Shown here piece by piece: positions 1-7,436 of a DNA stretch of 8,949 nucleotides; the first letter of the stretch is position 1; each line of letters begins with the position of its first letter. Where the stretch lies: NCBI GenBank assembly GCA_947628025.1, contig CANQYH010000118.1:1-8949 (forward strand), read 5' to 3'. The stretch is from an uncultured Lachnospiraceae bacterium (GTDB lineage: Bacteria; Bacillota; Clostridia; Lachnospirales; Lachnospiraceae). Made by a program: the position numbers and the translations under genes. Below the pieces are notes generated by a model. That model was given only the letters and a program-made list of their open reading frames with translations. It ran no database searches and was not told where the DNA came from.

Positions 1-334
1 CATCCTTTCCGACGAGGCCAGCATGATTACCGGCTCCATCGGTATGCTGGCCAGCGCCAGCCTGAACGAGAGCAAGTTCGGCCTGTACGAGCCCAGCCAT
101 GGTTCCGCGCCCGACATTGCCGGGAAAAATATCGCCAATCCGATCGCGACGATCCTGTCGGCGGCCATGATGCTCCGCTATTCGTTCGATCTGGACGCGG
201 AGGCGGAGGCCGTCGAGAATGCGGTGCAGCAGGTCCTGACGGAGGGCTACCGCACCGGCGATATCTATTCGGAGGGCTGCGTGAAAGTGAGCACCAGCGA
301 GATGGGCGACCGGATCGCGGAGCGGATCGGATAA
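1..334 (+). CDS. leuB: 3-isopropylmalate dehydrogenase, C-terminal part (5' end outside window)
   Basis: Cytoplasmic NAD-dependent enzyme of leucine synthesis; it oxidatively decarboxylates 3-isopropylmalate to 2-oxoisocaproate. The frame is open from base 2 (ATC) and ends at TAA 332-334, giving about 110 residues, roughly the last third of a normal enzyme of about 360 residues. The fragment opens with the family block LSDEASMITGSIGM, which carries the metal-binding aspartate, followed by EPSHGSAPDIAGK and IANPIATILSAAMMLR, the classical cofactor-binding region of isopropylmalate and isocitrate dehydrogenases. The GS-A-DIAG signature and the lack of isocitrate-type sequence favour LeuB. One small departure is alanine in GMLASASL, where the family usually has proline. 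ilvD follows after 77 bases with no terminator, so the two are probably co-transcribed. Confidence 0.95.
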   Translation, partial: ILSDEASMITGSIGMLASASLNESKFGLYEPSHGSAPDIAGKNIANPIATILSAAMMLRYSFDLDAEAEAVENAVQQVLTEGYRTGDIYSEGCVKVSTSEMGDRIAERIG

Positions 335-395
335 GGAGATCACCGACGGGGAGCTGCCGCGGATCTTTTTCGCAGCGGCGTTCCCGATCTATTTG

Positions 396-402
396 AAGGA
401 GG
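396..402 (+). promoter_or_regulatory. Ribosome binding site of ilvD
   Basis: AAGGAGG at 396-402 lies 9 bases before ATG 412, a near-ideal Shine-Dalgarno sequence that fixes the ilvD start. The leuB-ilvD gap (335-411) also contains GCTGC/GCAGC arms at 354-358 and 372-376, with a T-run in the loop rather than after the stem, so it does not look like a terminator. Confidence 0.8.
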
Positions 403-411
403 AATTTTGTC

Positions 412-2070
412 ATGAGAAGCGATAACGCAAAATCCGGTATGCAGCAGGCTCCGGCGCGTTCTCTGTTCAGGGCGCTGGGACTGACCGAGGAAGAACTGGC
501 GCGGCCGCTGGTCGGCGTCGTCAGCTCCTATAATGAGATCGTTCCCGGCCACATGCACCTGGACAAGATCGTCGAGGCGGTCAAGCAGGGCGTGGCGATG
601 GCGGGAGGGACCCCCATCGTATTCCCGGCGATCGCGGTCTGCGACGGCATCGCCATGGGACATGTGGGGATGAAATATTCGCTGGTGACGCGGGACCTGA
701 TCGCCGATTCTACGGAATGTATGGCGCTGGCTCATCAGTTTGACGCGTTGGTCATGATCCCCAACTGCGATAAGAACGTGCCTGGCCTTTTGATGGCCGC
801 GGCCCGTCTGAATATTCCTACGGTCTTTGTCAGCGGCGGTCCCATGCTGGCCGGTCACGTAAAAGGCCAGAAGCGGAGCCTTTCCAGTATGTTTGAGGCG
901 GTAGGCGCTTACGCCGCGGGGACGATGAGCGAGGAGGATGTGGAGGATTTTGCCAATAAAGTCTGCCCGACCTGCGGTTCCTGCTCCGGCATGTATACGG
1001 CCAACAGCATGAACTGCCTGACGGAGGTCCTGGGAATGGGTCTGCAGGGCAATGGTACGATCCCGGCGGTGTATTCTGAGAGGCTGCGCCTGGCGAAGCA
1101 CGCGGGCATGGCGGTCATGAAGCTGCTGGAGAAAAACATCTGCCCGCGGGACATCATGACCGAGGCCGCGTTCCGCAACGCCCTGACGATGGACATGGCT
1201 TTGGGCTGCAGCACCAACAGTATGCTCCATCTGCCGGCCATCGCCCATGAGGCGGGCGTGGAGATCAACGTGGATATCGCCAATGAGATCAGCGCCAAAA
1301 CGCCGAACCTGTGCCATCTGGCCCCGGCGGGTCCCACCTATATGGAAGACCTGAACGAGGCGGGCGGCATCTACGCGGTCATGAAAGAGATCAGCAAGCT
1401 GGGTCTTCTGGACTTAAACTGCATGACGGTGACGGGGAAGACCGTCGGAGAGAATATTAAAGACGCCGTAAATAAAAATACCGATGTGATCCGCACGGTG
1501 GAGAATCCCTATTCCGCGACCGGCGGCATCGCCGTGCTGCGGGGCAACCTGGCTCCCGATTCCTGTGTGGTGAAGCGCTCCGCCGTAGTTCCCGAGATGC
1601 TGAAGCATGAGGGACCGGCCAGGGTCTTTGACTGCGAGGAAGATGCCATTGCGGCGATCAAGGGCGGAAAGATCGTGGCGGGCGACGTGGTCGTGATCCG
1701 TTACGAGGGTCCGAAAGGCGGGCCTGGCATGAGAGAGATGCTGAACCCGACCTCGGCGATCGCTGGCATGGGCCTGGGCTCTTCCGTGGCGCTGATCACG
1801 GATGGACGATTTTCCGGCGCTTCCCGCGGGGCTTCCATCGGCCATGTTTGTCCGGAGGCGGCGGCGGGCGGCCCCATCGGCCTGGTAGAGGAGGGAGATA
1901 TCATTTCCATCGATATCAACGCTAATACGATCAATATGCTGGTTTCCGATGAAGAACTGGCCAGACGCCGCGCGAACTGGACGCCGAAAGTGACGGAGGT
2001 AAGCGGGTATCTGAAGCGGTACCGCGATCTGGTGACCTCGGCGGATAAGGGAGCCGTGCTGGCGGACTGA
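412..2070 (+). CDS. ilvD: Dihydroxy-acid dehydratase
   Basis: Iron-sulfur enzyme that dehydrates 2,3-dihydroxyisovalerate and 2,3-dihydroxy-3-methylvalerate to the 2-oxo acids that precede valine, leucine and isoleucine. The protein is 552 residues, the normal length for IlvD. Visible family signatures are NCDKNVPG (residues 118-125, Cys119), CPTCGSCSGMYTANSMN (185-201), and TDGRFSGASRG near the C-terminus (463-473), which contains the conserved serine 468. A further cysteine is Cys77 in AVCDGIAMGH. Near residue 45 the sequence is VPGH, as in the E. coli [4Fe-4S] enzyme, rather than the PCN of the oxygen-stable [2Fe-2S] group. This suggests, by inference only, an oxygen-sensitive [4Fe-4S] cluster, which suits an anaerobe. 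The paralogous sugar-acid dehydratases (Edd and others) are less likely given the leuB and ilvB neighbours. Confidence 0.96.
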   Translation: MRSDNAKSGMQQAPARSLFRALGLTEEELARPLVGVVSSYNEIVPGHMHLDKIVEAVKQGVAMAGGTPIVFPAIAVCDGIAMGHVGMKYSLVTRDLIADSTECMALAHQFDALVMIPNCDKNVPGLLMAAARLNIPTVFVSGGPMLAGHVKGQKRSLSSMFEAVGAYAAGTMSEEDVEDFANKVCPTCGSCSGMYTANSMNCLTEVLGMGLQGNGTIPAVYSERLRLAKHAGMAVMKLLEKNICPRDIMTEAAFRNALTMDMALGCSTNSMLHLPAIAHEAGVEINVDIANEISAKTPNLCHLAPAGPTYMEDLNEAGGIYAVMKEISKLGLLDLNCMTVTGKTVGENIKDAVNKNTDVIRTVENPYSATGGIAVLRGNLAPDSCVVKRSAVVPEMLKHEGPARVFDCEEDAIAAIKGGKIVAGDVVVIRYEGPKGGPGMREMLNPTSAIAGMGLGSSVALITDGRFSGASRGASIGHVCPEAAAGGPIGLVEEGDIISIDINANTINMLVSDEELARRRANWTPKVTEVSGYLKRYRDLVTSADKGAVLAD

Positions 2071-2159
2071 GACGGCGTGGGAGCGGCGTCTGGACTTCCC
2101 GCCGGATGGGCGGAGAAATGGACATGCGCCGGCTATGTTTCCCGGGTGTGTTATACAGC

Positions 2160-2165
2160 AAGGAG
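2160..2165 (+). promoter_or_regulatory. Ribosome binding site deciding the ilvB start
   Basis: AAGGAG at 2160-2165 stands 12 bases before ATG 2178. An in-frame ATG at 2106 would add 24 residues (MGGEMDMRRLCF and on) that do not resemble any acetolactate synthase N-terminus, and it lacks a comparable site. ATG 2178 gives MQKLNGSEIVIE, the usual family start. The spacing is a little long. Confidence 0.65.
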
Positions 2166-2177
2166 AACGAAAAATTT

Positions 2178-3857
2178 ATGCAGAAATTGAATGGTTCTGA
2201 AATCGTAATCGAATGTTTGAAAGAACAGGGCGTGGATACCGTTTTCGGCTATCCGGGCGGGGCGATCCTGAACATTTACGACGCCCTTTATAAGCACCAG
2301 AACGAGATCACTCACATCCTGACTTCCCATGAGCAGGGCGCGGCCCACGCGGCTGACGGCTACGCCAGGGCGACGGGCAAGGTGGGTGTCTGCCTGGCGA
2401 CCTCCGGTCCCGGCGCGACGAACCTGGTGACCGGCATCGCGACCGCCTATATGGACTCGATCCCGGTGGTGGCGATCACCTGCAATGTGGGTGTGAGCCT
2501 GCTGGGGCGGGACAGCTTCCAGGAGATCGACATCGCGGGCGTGACCATGCCCATTACCAAATACAATTTTATCGTCAAAGACGTCACGAAACTGGCGGGA
2601 GTCATGCGGCGGGCGTTTAAGATCGCCAGATCGGGCCGTCCGGGTCCGGTGCTGGTGGATATCACCAAAGATGTGACCGCGGCCGAGACCGATTATGAGT
2701 ATCAGGCTCCGGAGGAGGTCAAACGGCAGTCCGATACCATTACCGAGGAGGCTCTGGAGCAGGCGCTGCTGATGATCAAAGCCTCCCAGAAGCCGTTCAT
2801 CCTCGTAGGCGGCGGGGCCAACCTGGCCGATGCGTCGGACGAGGTGCGGGCTTTTGCGCACAAGGTCCAGGCTCCGGTGGCGGATACGCTGATGGGCAAG
2901 GGCGCTTTCGACGGGACCGACGCGCTTTATACGGGCATGGCCGGTATGCACGGCACGAAAGCATCGAATTTCGGCATCACGGAAAGCGACCTGCTGATCG
3001 TGGTCGGCGCGCGCTTCAGCGACCGTGTCGTGGGCAACGTGTCCAAATTTGCGGCAAACGCGAAGATCCTGCAGCTGGATATCGATCCGGCGGAGATCAA
3101 CAAAAACATCCGCGTGAACGCCAGCATCATCGGCGACGTAAAGATCATCCTGCGCAGGCTCAACGCCCGGCTGGATCCGCAGAACCATGACGAATGGGTG
3201 GCACATATTGACAGACTGAAAGACATGTATCCGCTCCATTATAATAAGGAAATGCTGACCGGTCCCGGCGTGATCGAGGATATCTACGATGTGACCGGGG
3301 GCGACGCGATCATCGTCACGGAGGTCGGGCAGCACCAGATGTGGGCGGCCCAGTATTATAAGTATAAAAATCCCCATACGCTTCTGACCTCCGGCGGCCT
3401 GGGCACCATGGGCTACGGCCTGGGCGCGGCGATCGGCGCGAAGATGGGCAGGAAAGACAAGATCGTGATCAATGTGGCCGGCGACGGGTGCTTCCGCATG
3501 AATATGAACGAGATCGCCACTGCCACCCGTTACAATATCCCGGTGATCGAGGTCGTCATCAACAACCATGTGCTGGGTATGGTCCGCCAGTGGCAGACGC
3601 TGTACTATGGCAAGCGGTATTCGCATACAGTGTTAAACGATATGGTAGATTTCGCCAAGGTAGCGGAGGCCATGGGCGCGAAAGCGTACCGGGTCACGAA
3701 AAAAGAAGAGTTTAAGGATGTGCTCCGGGAGGCCATCGAGCTGAACATCCCGGTGCTGATCGACTGTCAGATCCACTGCGACGACAAAGTATTTCCTATG
3801 GTATCACCTGGTGCGGCGATTTCCGACGCATTTGATGATAGAGATCTAGAGATCTAA
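2178..3857 (+). CDS. ilvB: Acetolactate synthase, catalytic (large) subunit
   Basis: Thiamine diphosphate enzyme that condenses two pyruvates to 2-acetolactate, or pyruvate with 2-oxobutyrate, as the first common step of branched-chain amino acid synthesis. The protein is 559 residues, normal for the family. Domains in order are the N-terminal pyrimidine-binding domain with VFGYPGGAI and the catalytic glutamate in HEQGAAHAADGYARA (Glu52), SGPGATNLVTG (76-86), RDSFQEIDI (111-119), the central FAD-type domain with GARFSDRVVGNV (277-288), and the C-terminal TPP domain with GDG 435-437 and NN 462-463. VRQWQ (Trp472) is the segment typical of anabolic, FAD-containing AHAS and argues against a catabolic AlsS. 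No ilvN (ACT-domain regulatory subunit) follows; serC comes next after 134 bases. The C-terminus lies in a tandem 8-bp repeat that supplies the stop region. Confidence 0.95.
   Translation: MQKLNGSEIVIECLKEQGVDTVFGYPGGAILNIYDALYKHQNEITHILTSHEQGAAHAADGYARATGKVGVCLATSGPGATNLVTGIATAYMDSIPVVAITCNVGVSLLGRDSFQEIDIAGVTMPITKYNFIVKDVTKLAGVMRRAFKIARSGRPGPVLVDITKDVTAAETDYEYQAPEEVKRQSDTITEEALEQALLMIKASQKPFILVGGGANLADASDEVRAFAHKVQAPVADTLMGKGAFDGTDALYTGMAGMHGTKASNFGITESDLLIVVGARFSDRVVGNVSKFAANAKILQLDIDPAEINKNIRVNASIIGDVKIILRRLNARLDPQNHDEWVAHIDRLKDMYPLHYNKEMLTGPGVIEDIYDVTGGDAIIVTEVGQHQMWAAQYYKYKNPHTLLTSGGLGTMGYGLGAAIGAKMGRKDKIVINVAGDGCFRMNMNEIATATRYNIPVIEVVINNHVLGMVRQWQTLYYGKRYSHTVLNDMVDFAKVAEAMGAKAYRVTKKEEFKDVLREAIELNIPVLIDCQIHCDDKVFPMVSPGAAISDAFDDRDLEI
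3840..3855 (+). repeat. 8-bp tandem repeat AGAGATCT x2 at the ilvB 3' end
   Basis: AGAGATCT occurs at 3840-3847 and again at 3848-3855, directly adjacent. It encodes the last residues (RDLEI), and the stop TAA (3855-3857) begins with the last base of the second copy. Confidence 0.9.
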
Positions 3858-3991
3858 GCAACTCAGTAAAGGGGATGCGGGGAGGTTCCGACCGGCTCCA
3901 GGCGGCGGGGCAGGAAAGCGCGGCCGGCCGGATGAGGACGTACCGGTATCCGAAAAGCAGCAAAAATTCAGAGGAGAGCGGGGAAAAGACC

Positions 3992-5077
3992 ATGAGCAGA
4001 GTTTACAATTTCTCAGCGGGTCCGGCGGTGCTGCCGGAAGAAGTATTAAAAGAAGCGGCGGAGGAAATGCTGGATTACAAGGGGACGGGGATGTCGGTGA
4101 TGGAAATGTCCCACCGTTCCAAGGCATTTGAAACGATTATTAACGAGGCGGAGGCAGACCTGCGGGAATTGATGAACATCCCCGACAATTATAAGGTCCT
4201 GTTTCTCCAGGGCGGCGCGCATCTGCAGTTTTCCATGGTTCCGATGAACCTGATGAAGAACCGCGTGGCGGACTACATCATCACGGGACAGTGGGCGAAA
4301 AAAGCCTGGAAAGAAGCGCAGAAGTACGGCAAGGCCAATGCGATCGCGTCCAGCGAAGACAAGGTGTTCAGCTACATTCCGGACTGCTCCGACCTGCCGG
4401 TTTCTGAGGATGCGGACTACGTCTACATCTGCGAGAACAACACGATCTACGGGACCAAGTTTAAGACGCTTCCCAATACCAAAGGCAAGACGCTGGTGGC
4501 GGACGTGTCCTCCTGCTTCCTGTCCGAGCCGGTGGACGTGACGAAGTACGGTCTGATCTACGGCGGCGTACAGAAAAACATCGGGCCGGCCGGCGTGGTC
4601 ATCGTGATCATCCGCGAGGACCTGATCACGGAGGACGTACTTCCCGGCACGCCGACCATGTGCCAGTACAAGACGCACGCGGACGCGAAATCCCTTTACA
4701 ACACGCCGCCGTGCTACGGCATCTATATCTGCGGCAAGGTGTTCAAGTGGCTGAAAGCGAAAGGCGGCCTGGAGGCCATGAAAGAGATCAATGAGAAGAA
4801 AGCGAAGATCCTCTATGACTTCCTGGATCAGAGCAGCCTTTTCAAAGGAACCGTCGTGAAAGAGGACCGTTCGCTGATGAACGTGCCGTTTGTGACCGGC
4901 GACGCCGATCTGGACGCACTGTTTGTGAAAGAAGCGGCGGCGGCCGGATTTGTGAACCTGAAAGGCCACCGGACCGTGGGTGGCATGAGGGCCAGCATCT
5001 ACAACGCGATGCCCATCGAGGGCGTGGAGAAGCTGGTAGAGTTCATGAAAGCATTCGAGGAGGCGCATCAGGCATGA
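3992..5077 (+). CDS. serC: Phosphoserine aminotransferase
   Basis: PLP-dependent enzyme that converts 3-phosphohydroxypyruvate plus glutamate to O-phosphoserine, the second step of serine synthesis; it can also serve pyridoxal phosphate synthesis. The protein is 361 residues, the family norm. It begins with MSRVYNFSAGPAVLPEEV, the standard SerC N-terminus, which sets the start at ATG 3992. The frame is open further upstream (ATG 3875), but those residues match nothing in SerC. Visible motifs are FLQGGAHLQFSMVPMN (71-86), the PLP-ring aspartate in VADVSS (Asp171) and the Schiff-base lysine in GGVQKNIGPAG (Lys195). The Shine-Dalgarno is either GAGGAG (3971-3976, 15 bases away) or the purine-rich GGGGAAAAG closer in. 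The stop TGA overlaps the serA start. Confidence 0.96.
   Translation: MSRVYNFSAGPAVLPEEVLKEAAEEMLDYKGTGMSVMEMSHRSKAFETIINEAEADLRELMNIPDNYKVLFLQGGAHLQFSMVPMNLMKNRVADYIITGQWAKKAWKEAQKYGKANAIASSEDKVFSYIPDCSDLPVSEDADYVYICENNTIYGTKFKTLPNTKGKTLVADVSSCFLSEPVDVTKYGLIYGGVQKNIGPAGVVIVIIREDLITEDVLPGTPTMCQYKTHADAKSLYNTPPCYGIYICGKVFKWLKAKGGLEAMKEINEKKAKILYDFLDQSSLFKGTVVKEDRSLMNVPFVTGDADLDALFVKEAAAAGFVNLKGHRTVGGMRASIYNAMPIEGVEKLVEFMKAFEEAHQA
5057..5063 (+). promoter_or_regulatory. serA ribosome binding site inside serC, with ATGA start-stop overlap
   Basis: GAGGAGG at 5057-5063, within the last codons of serC, lies 10 bases before ATG 5074. The serA ATG (5074-5076) overlaps the serC TGA (5075-5077), a classical arrangement for translational coupling that keeps the two enzymes in step. 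Confidence 0.8.
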
Positions 5078-6237
5078 GAAAGATACATTGTTTAAACGCG
5101 ATCTCAAAATACGGCACGGATCTGCTGACGGAGGACTACGCCCTTACGGACGATATGGCGGAAGCGGAGGGCGTGCTGGTGCGCAGCGCGGCCATGCATG
5201 ACATGGAGCTGGGCCAGGATCTGTTGGCGATCGCGAGAGCCGGTGCGGGCGTCAATAATATCCCGCTGGAGAAGTGCGCCGAGCAGGGCATCGTAGTGTT
5301 CAATACGCCGGGCGCCAATGCCAACGGCGTGAAAGAGCTGGTGATCGCCGGACTGCTTTTGGCGGCCCGCGACGTGGTGGGCGGCATCGAGTGGTGCAAA
5401 GCCAACAGCGAGGATGAAAACATCGCCAAGTCGGTCGAGAAAAGCAAAAAGGCCTTTGCCGGTACGGAAATTCTGGGCAAGAAACTGGGCGTCATCGGGC
5501 TGGGAGCCATCGGCGCGCAGGTAGCCAACGCCGCGGTTGCTCTGGGTATGGAAGTCTATGGCTACGACCCGTTCATTTCCGTCAGCGCGGCCTGGGGACT
5601 GTCCCGCGCGGTGAAGCACATCACTTCCGTAGACACCATTTACCAGGAGTGCGATTATATCACGGTGCATGTGCCGCTGATGGACGCGACGAAAGGCATG
5701 ATCGGCGCGGACGCGGTCGCAAAGATGAAAGACGGCGTGGTGGTGCTGAATTTCGCCCGCGACCTGCTGGTGGATGACGCCGTGATGGCGGAGGCCCTGG
5801 AGAGCGGCAAGGTCCGCCGCTATGTGACCGATTTCCCGAATCCGAAGTCCGTCCATATGAAGCATGTGATCGCGATCCCGCATCTGGGCGCGTCCACGGA
5901 GGAATCCGAGGACAACTGCGCGGTGATGGCGGTGAAAGAGCTGATGGATTACCTGGAAAACGGCAACATCAAAAATTCCGTCAATTATCCCAGCTGCGAC
6001 ATGGGCGTCTGCAAGATGGCCGGGAGGCTGGCGGTGCACCATTTGAACATCCCCAACATGATCGGCCAGGTGACCGGTCTGGTGGCGGCCAGCGGCGTCA
6101 ATATCTCGGATATGACCAATAAGAGCCGCGATAAGTACGCCTATACCCTGCTGGATCTCTCTAGCCCCATCGACGCGGAGACCGTGGAAAAAGTGCGCGC
6201 CATCAAGGGCGTGCTGCGGGTACGCGTGGTGAAGTAG
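5074..6237 (+). CDS. serA: D-3-phosphoglycerate dehydrogenase (short, ACT-domain form)
   Basis: NAD-dependent oxidation of 3-phosphoglycerate to 3-phosphohydroxypyruvate, the first step of serine synthesis. The protein is 387 residues, a little shorter than the 410-residue E. coli enzyme. The Rossmann motif GLGAIG is at 142-147, with an acidic residue (Asp165 in YGYDPF) that prefers NAD. Catalytic candidates are Arg229 (LNFARD) and His270 (IPHLGASTEES). At the place of the usual catalytic glutamate (DVFPTEP in E. coli) it reads TDFPNP, with Asn256. I recall this DFPN form from clostridial SerA homologues, so it is probably a subfamily trait. An ACT domain lies at about 318-387. His323, Asn325 and Asn343 align by eye with the serine-binding residues of E. 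coli SerA (His344, Asn346, Asn364), so feedback inhibition by serine is plausible. Other hydroxyacid dehydrogenases are less likely next to serC. Confidence 0.93.
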   Translation: MRKIHCLNAISKYGTDLLTEDYALTDDMAEAEGVLVRSAAMHDMELGQDLLAIARAGAGVNNIPLEKCAEQGIVVFNTPGANANGVKELVIAGLLLAARDVVGGIEWCKANSEDENIAKSVEKSKKAFAGTEILGKKLGVIGLGAIGAQVANAAVALGMEVYGYDPFISVSAAWGLSRAVKHITSVDTIYQECDYITVHVPLMDATKGMIGADAVAKMKDGVVVLNFARDLLVDDAVMAEALESGKVRRYVTDFPNPKSVHMKHVIAIPHLGASTEESEDNCAVMAVKELMDYLENGNIKNSVNYPSCDMGVCKMAGRLAVHHLNIPNMIGQVTGLVAASGVNISDMTNKSRDKYAYTLLDLSSPIDAETVEKVRAIKGVLRVRVVK

Positions 6238-6256
6238 ATCGATCCTATGAGTTCAG

Positions 6257-6311
6257 ACATCCATTTCCGGGAGCCGTGCGTATCGTGCGGACCGGAGATG
6301 GATGTTTTTTT
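6257..6311 (+). terminator. Rho-independent terminator after serA
   Basis: Left arm 6257-6270 (ACATCCATTTCCGG) pairs with right arm 6292-6305 (CCGGAGATGGATGT): 14 pairs with one T-G wobble and a 21-base loop. The right arm runs straight into a T-run, 6305-6311. It begins 20 bases after the serA stop and closes the biosynthetic block. Confidence 0.9.
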
Positions 6312-6323
6312 CGGTAAAAGTGC

Positions 6324-6352
6324 TGTTCATAACGCCGTGATTTTGTTATAAT
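6324..6352 (+). promoter_or_regulatory. Promoter of the DUF362 gene
   Basis: A perfect -10 TATAAT is at 6347-6352, extended by TG at 6344-6345 (TGTTATAAT). A weak -35, TGTTCA (3 of 6 matches), is at 6324-6329 with a 17-base spacer. Transcription would start near 6359, leaving a leader of about 50 bases. It lies just after the serA terminator, so this gene is probably expressed on its own. Confidence 0.75.
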
Positions 6353-6393
6353 AATCAAATGACAGCGTGCCGAGGCGATCGGGCGCGAGAAAC

Positions 6394-6400
6394 AGGAGGT
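6394..6400 (+). promoter_or_regulatory. Ribosome binding site of the DUF362 gene
   Basis: AGGAGGT at 6394-6400, 9 bases before ATG 6410. It decides the start against the in-frame ATG at 6359, which sits at the predicted transcription start and so could have no ribosome binding site. Confidence 0.85.
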
Positions 6401-6409
6401 ATTATAGTT

Positions 6410-7402
6410 ATGAAAGAAAACAATGCAGGGACCGACGGCAGCCGCTATATCCCCTATGAGGAGCGTACCGGCAACGAGAGCGTCGTTTATTTTACGCGCG
6501 ATCTGTCGCCGGAGGGCATGGCGAAAGTCTATGAGAGAGTGAAAGAGCATATCGGCGGCAAGGTCGCGATCAAGCTGCACACGGGAGAACCTCACGGGCC
6601 GAACATCATCCCGCCGGCGTGGGTCAAGGCGTTTATGGAGAAAGAGCTTCCCGGCGCGGCGATCATTGAGACCAACACGTTTTACGCGGGCGACCGTTAC
6701 ACGACGGAGCAGCACCGCAGGACGCTGGAAGTCAACGGCTGGACGGAGTTTACGACGGTGGACATCACCGACGAACATGGGACGGCGATGCTTCCGGTGA
6801 AAGGCGGTAAATGGTTTACGGAGATGTCGGTGGGCAAGTCGCTGCTGGATTATGACTCCATGGTCGTTCTCACGCATTTCAAGGGCCATATCAAGGGCGG
6901 TTTCGGCGGATCGAACAAAAACATCGGCATCGGCTGCGCGGACGGTCATGTGGGCAAGGCGATGATCCATGCCAAGGACGGCGACGACTGGGGCGTGGAG
7001 AAAGAAGAACTGATGGAGAAGATCACCGAGTCCACGAAAGCCACGATCGATTACTTCGGGCAGAAAGTGGTTTATGTGAATGTCCTGCGGAACATGTCTG
7101 TTTCCTGCGACTGCGAGGGAGTGGAGGCCGAACCGGTCAAAACGCCCAACGTGGGGATCGTCGCCAGCGTCGATATCCTGGCCGCGGATCAGGCCAGCGT
7201 GGATATGGTCGCGGCCATGAGCGAGGAGCAGCATCACGACCTGATGGAGCGCATGTCCTCCCGCCATGGCTACCGGCAGCTTTCCTATATGAAAGAGATG
7301 GGCATGGGCAACGATAAATATGTCCTGATCGACACCGACAACGGCGACCGCCGGATCGACGCGGCCGCCGCGGTGGAGGGCGTCGTACCGTTCGCCGGGT
7401 GA
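6410..7402 (+). CDS. DUF362 domain-containing protein, function unknown
   Basis: Predicted cytoplasmic protein of 330 residues with no signal peptide or membrane segment. I recognise the DUF362 family from VAIKLHTGEPHGPNIIPPAW (52-71), IIETNTFYAGDRYTTEQHR (85-103) and LTHFKGHIKGGFGGSNKNIG (154-173), followed by GIGCADGHVGKA. Family members are often joined to a ferredoxin-like 4Fe-4S domain and have been linked loosely to iron-sulfur proteins, but no function is established to my knowledge. No CxxCxxCxxxCP ferredoxin motif is present here. The cysteines I see are Cys176 and a C-x-C pair, Cys233 and Cys235, in MSVSCDCEGV; these and the many histidines and acidic residues could bind metal, which is a guess. 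It has its own promoter and is flanked by terminators, so its neighbours do not tell its job. The family call is firm and the role is open. Confidence 0.85.
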   Translation: MKENNAGTDGSRYIPYEERTGNESVVYFTRDLSPEGMAKVYERVKEHIGGKVAIKLHTGEPHGPNIIPPAWVKAFMEKELPGAAIIETNTFYAGDRYTTEQHRRTLEVNGWTEFTTVDITDEHGTAMLPVKGGKWFTEMSVGKSLLDYDSMVVLTHFKGHIKGGFGGSNKNIGIGCADGHVGKAMIHAKDGDDWGVEKEELMEKITESTKATIDYFGQKVVYVNVLRNMSVSCDCEGVEAEPVKTPNVGIVASVDILAADQASVDMVAAMSEEQHHDLMERMSSRHGYRQLSYMKEMGMGNDKYVLIDTDNGDRRIDAAAAVEGVVPFAG

Positions 7403-7436
7403 TTCCGGACGGGTTCCTTTTTTATCAAGCAGGATA

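Noticed and set aside
335..411. Possible T-box or attenuator before ilvD
   Set aside because: The gap is only 77 bases and shows no T-box consensus; the T-run lies within the hairpin loop.
340..1317. Long minus-strand open frame opposite ilvD
   Set aside because: It lies wholly antisense to a clear IlvD. Its arginine- and histidine-rich sequence shows no domain and is the usual mirror of GC-rich codons.
2099..2113. Short CCGCC/GGCGG hairpin between ilvD and ilvB
   Set aside because: Only 5 pairs and no T-run, so not a terminator or attenuator that I can support.
2147..2157. TGTGTTATAC as a -10 for a separate ilvB promoter
   Set aside because: It is too close to the ribosome binding site at 2160 to leave a leader, and no -35 is visible.
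2151..3626. 491-codon minus-strand open frame opposite ilvB
   Set aside because: Antisense to a full-length acetolactate synthase with all its motifs; no recognisable domain and no ribosome binding site.
3875..3991. N-terminal extension of SerC from ATG 3875
   Set aside because: The added 39 residues are low in family-like sequence, while ATG 3992 begins the standard SerC N-terminus.
4046..5107. 353-codon minus-strand open frame opposite serC
   Set aside because: Shadow of serC codon bias; no family motif and a His/Arg-rich composition.
6359..6409. Upstream in-frame ATG for the DUF362 protein
   Set aside because: It falls at the predicted transcription start, has no ribosome binding site, and the added residues are unlike the family.
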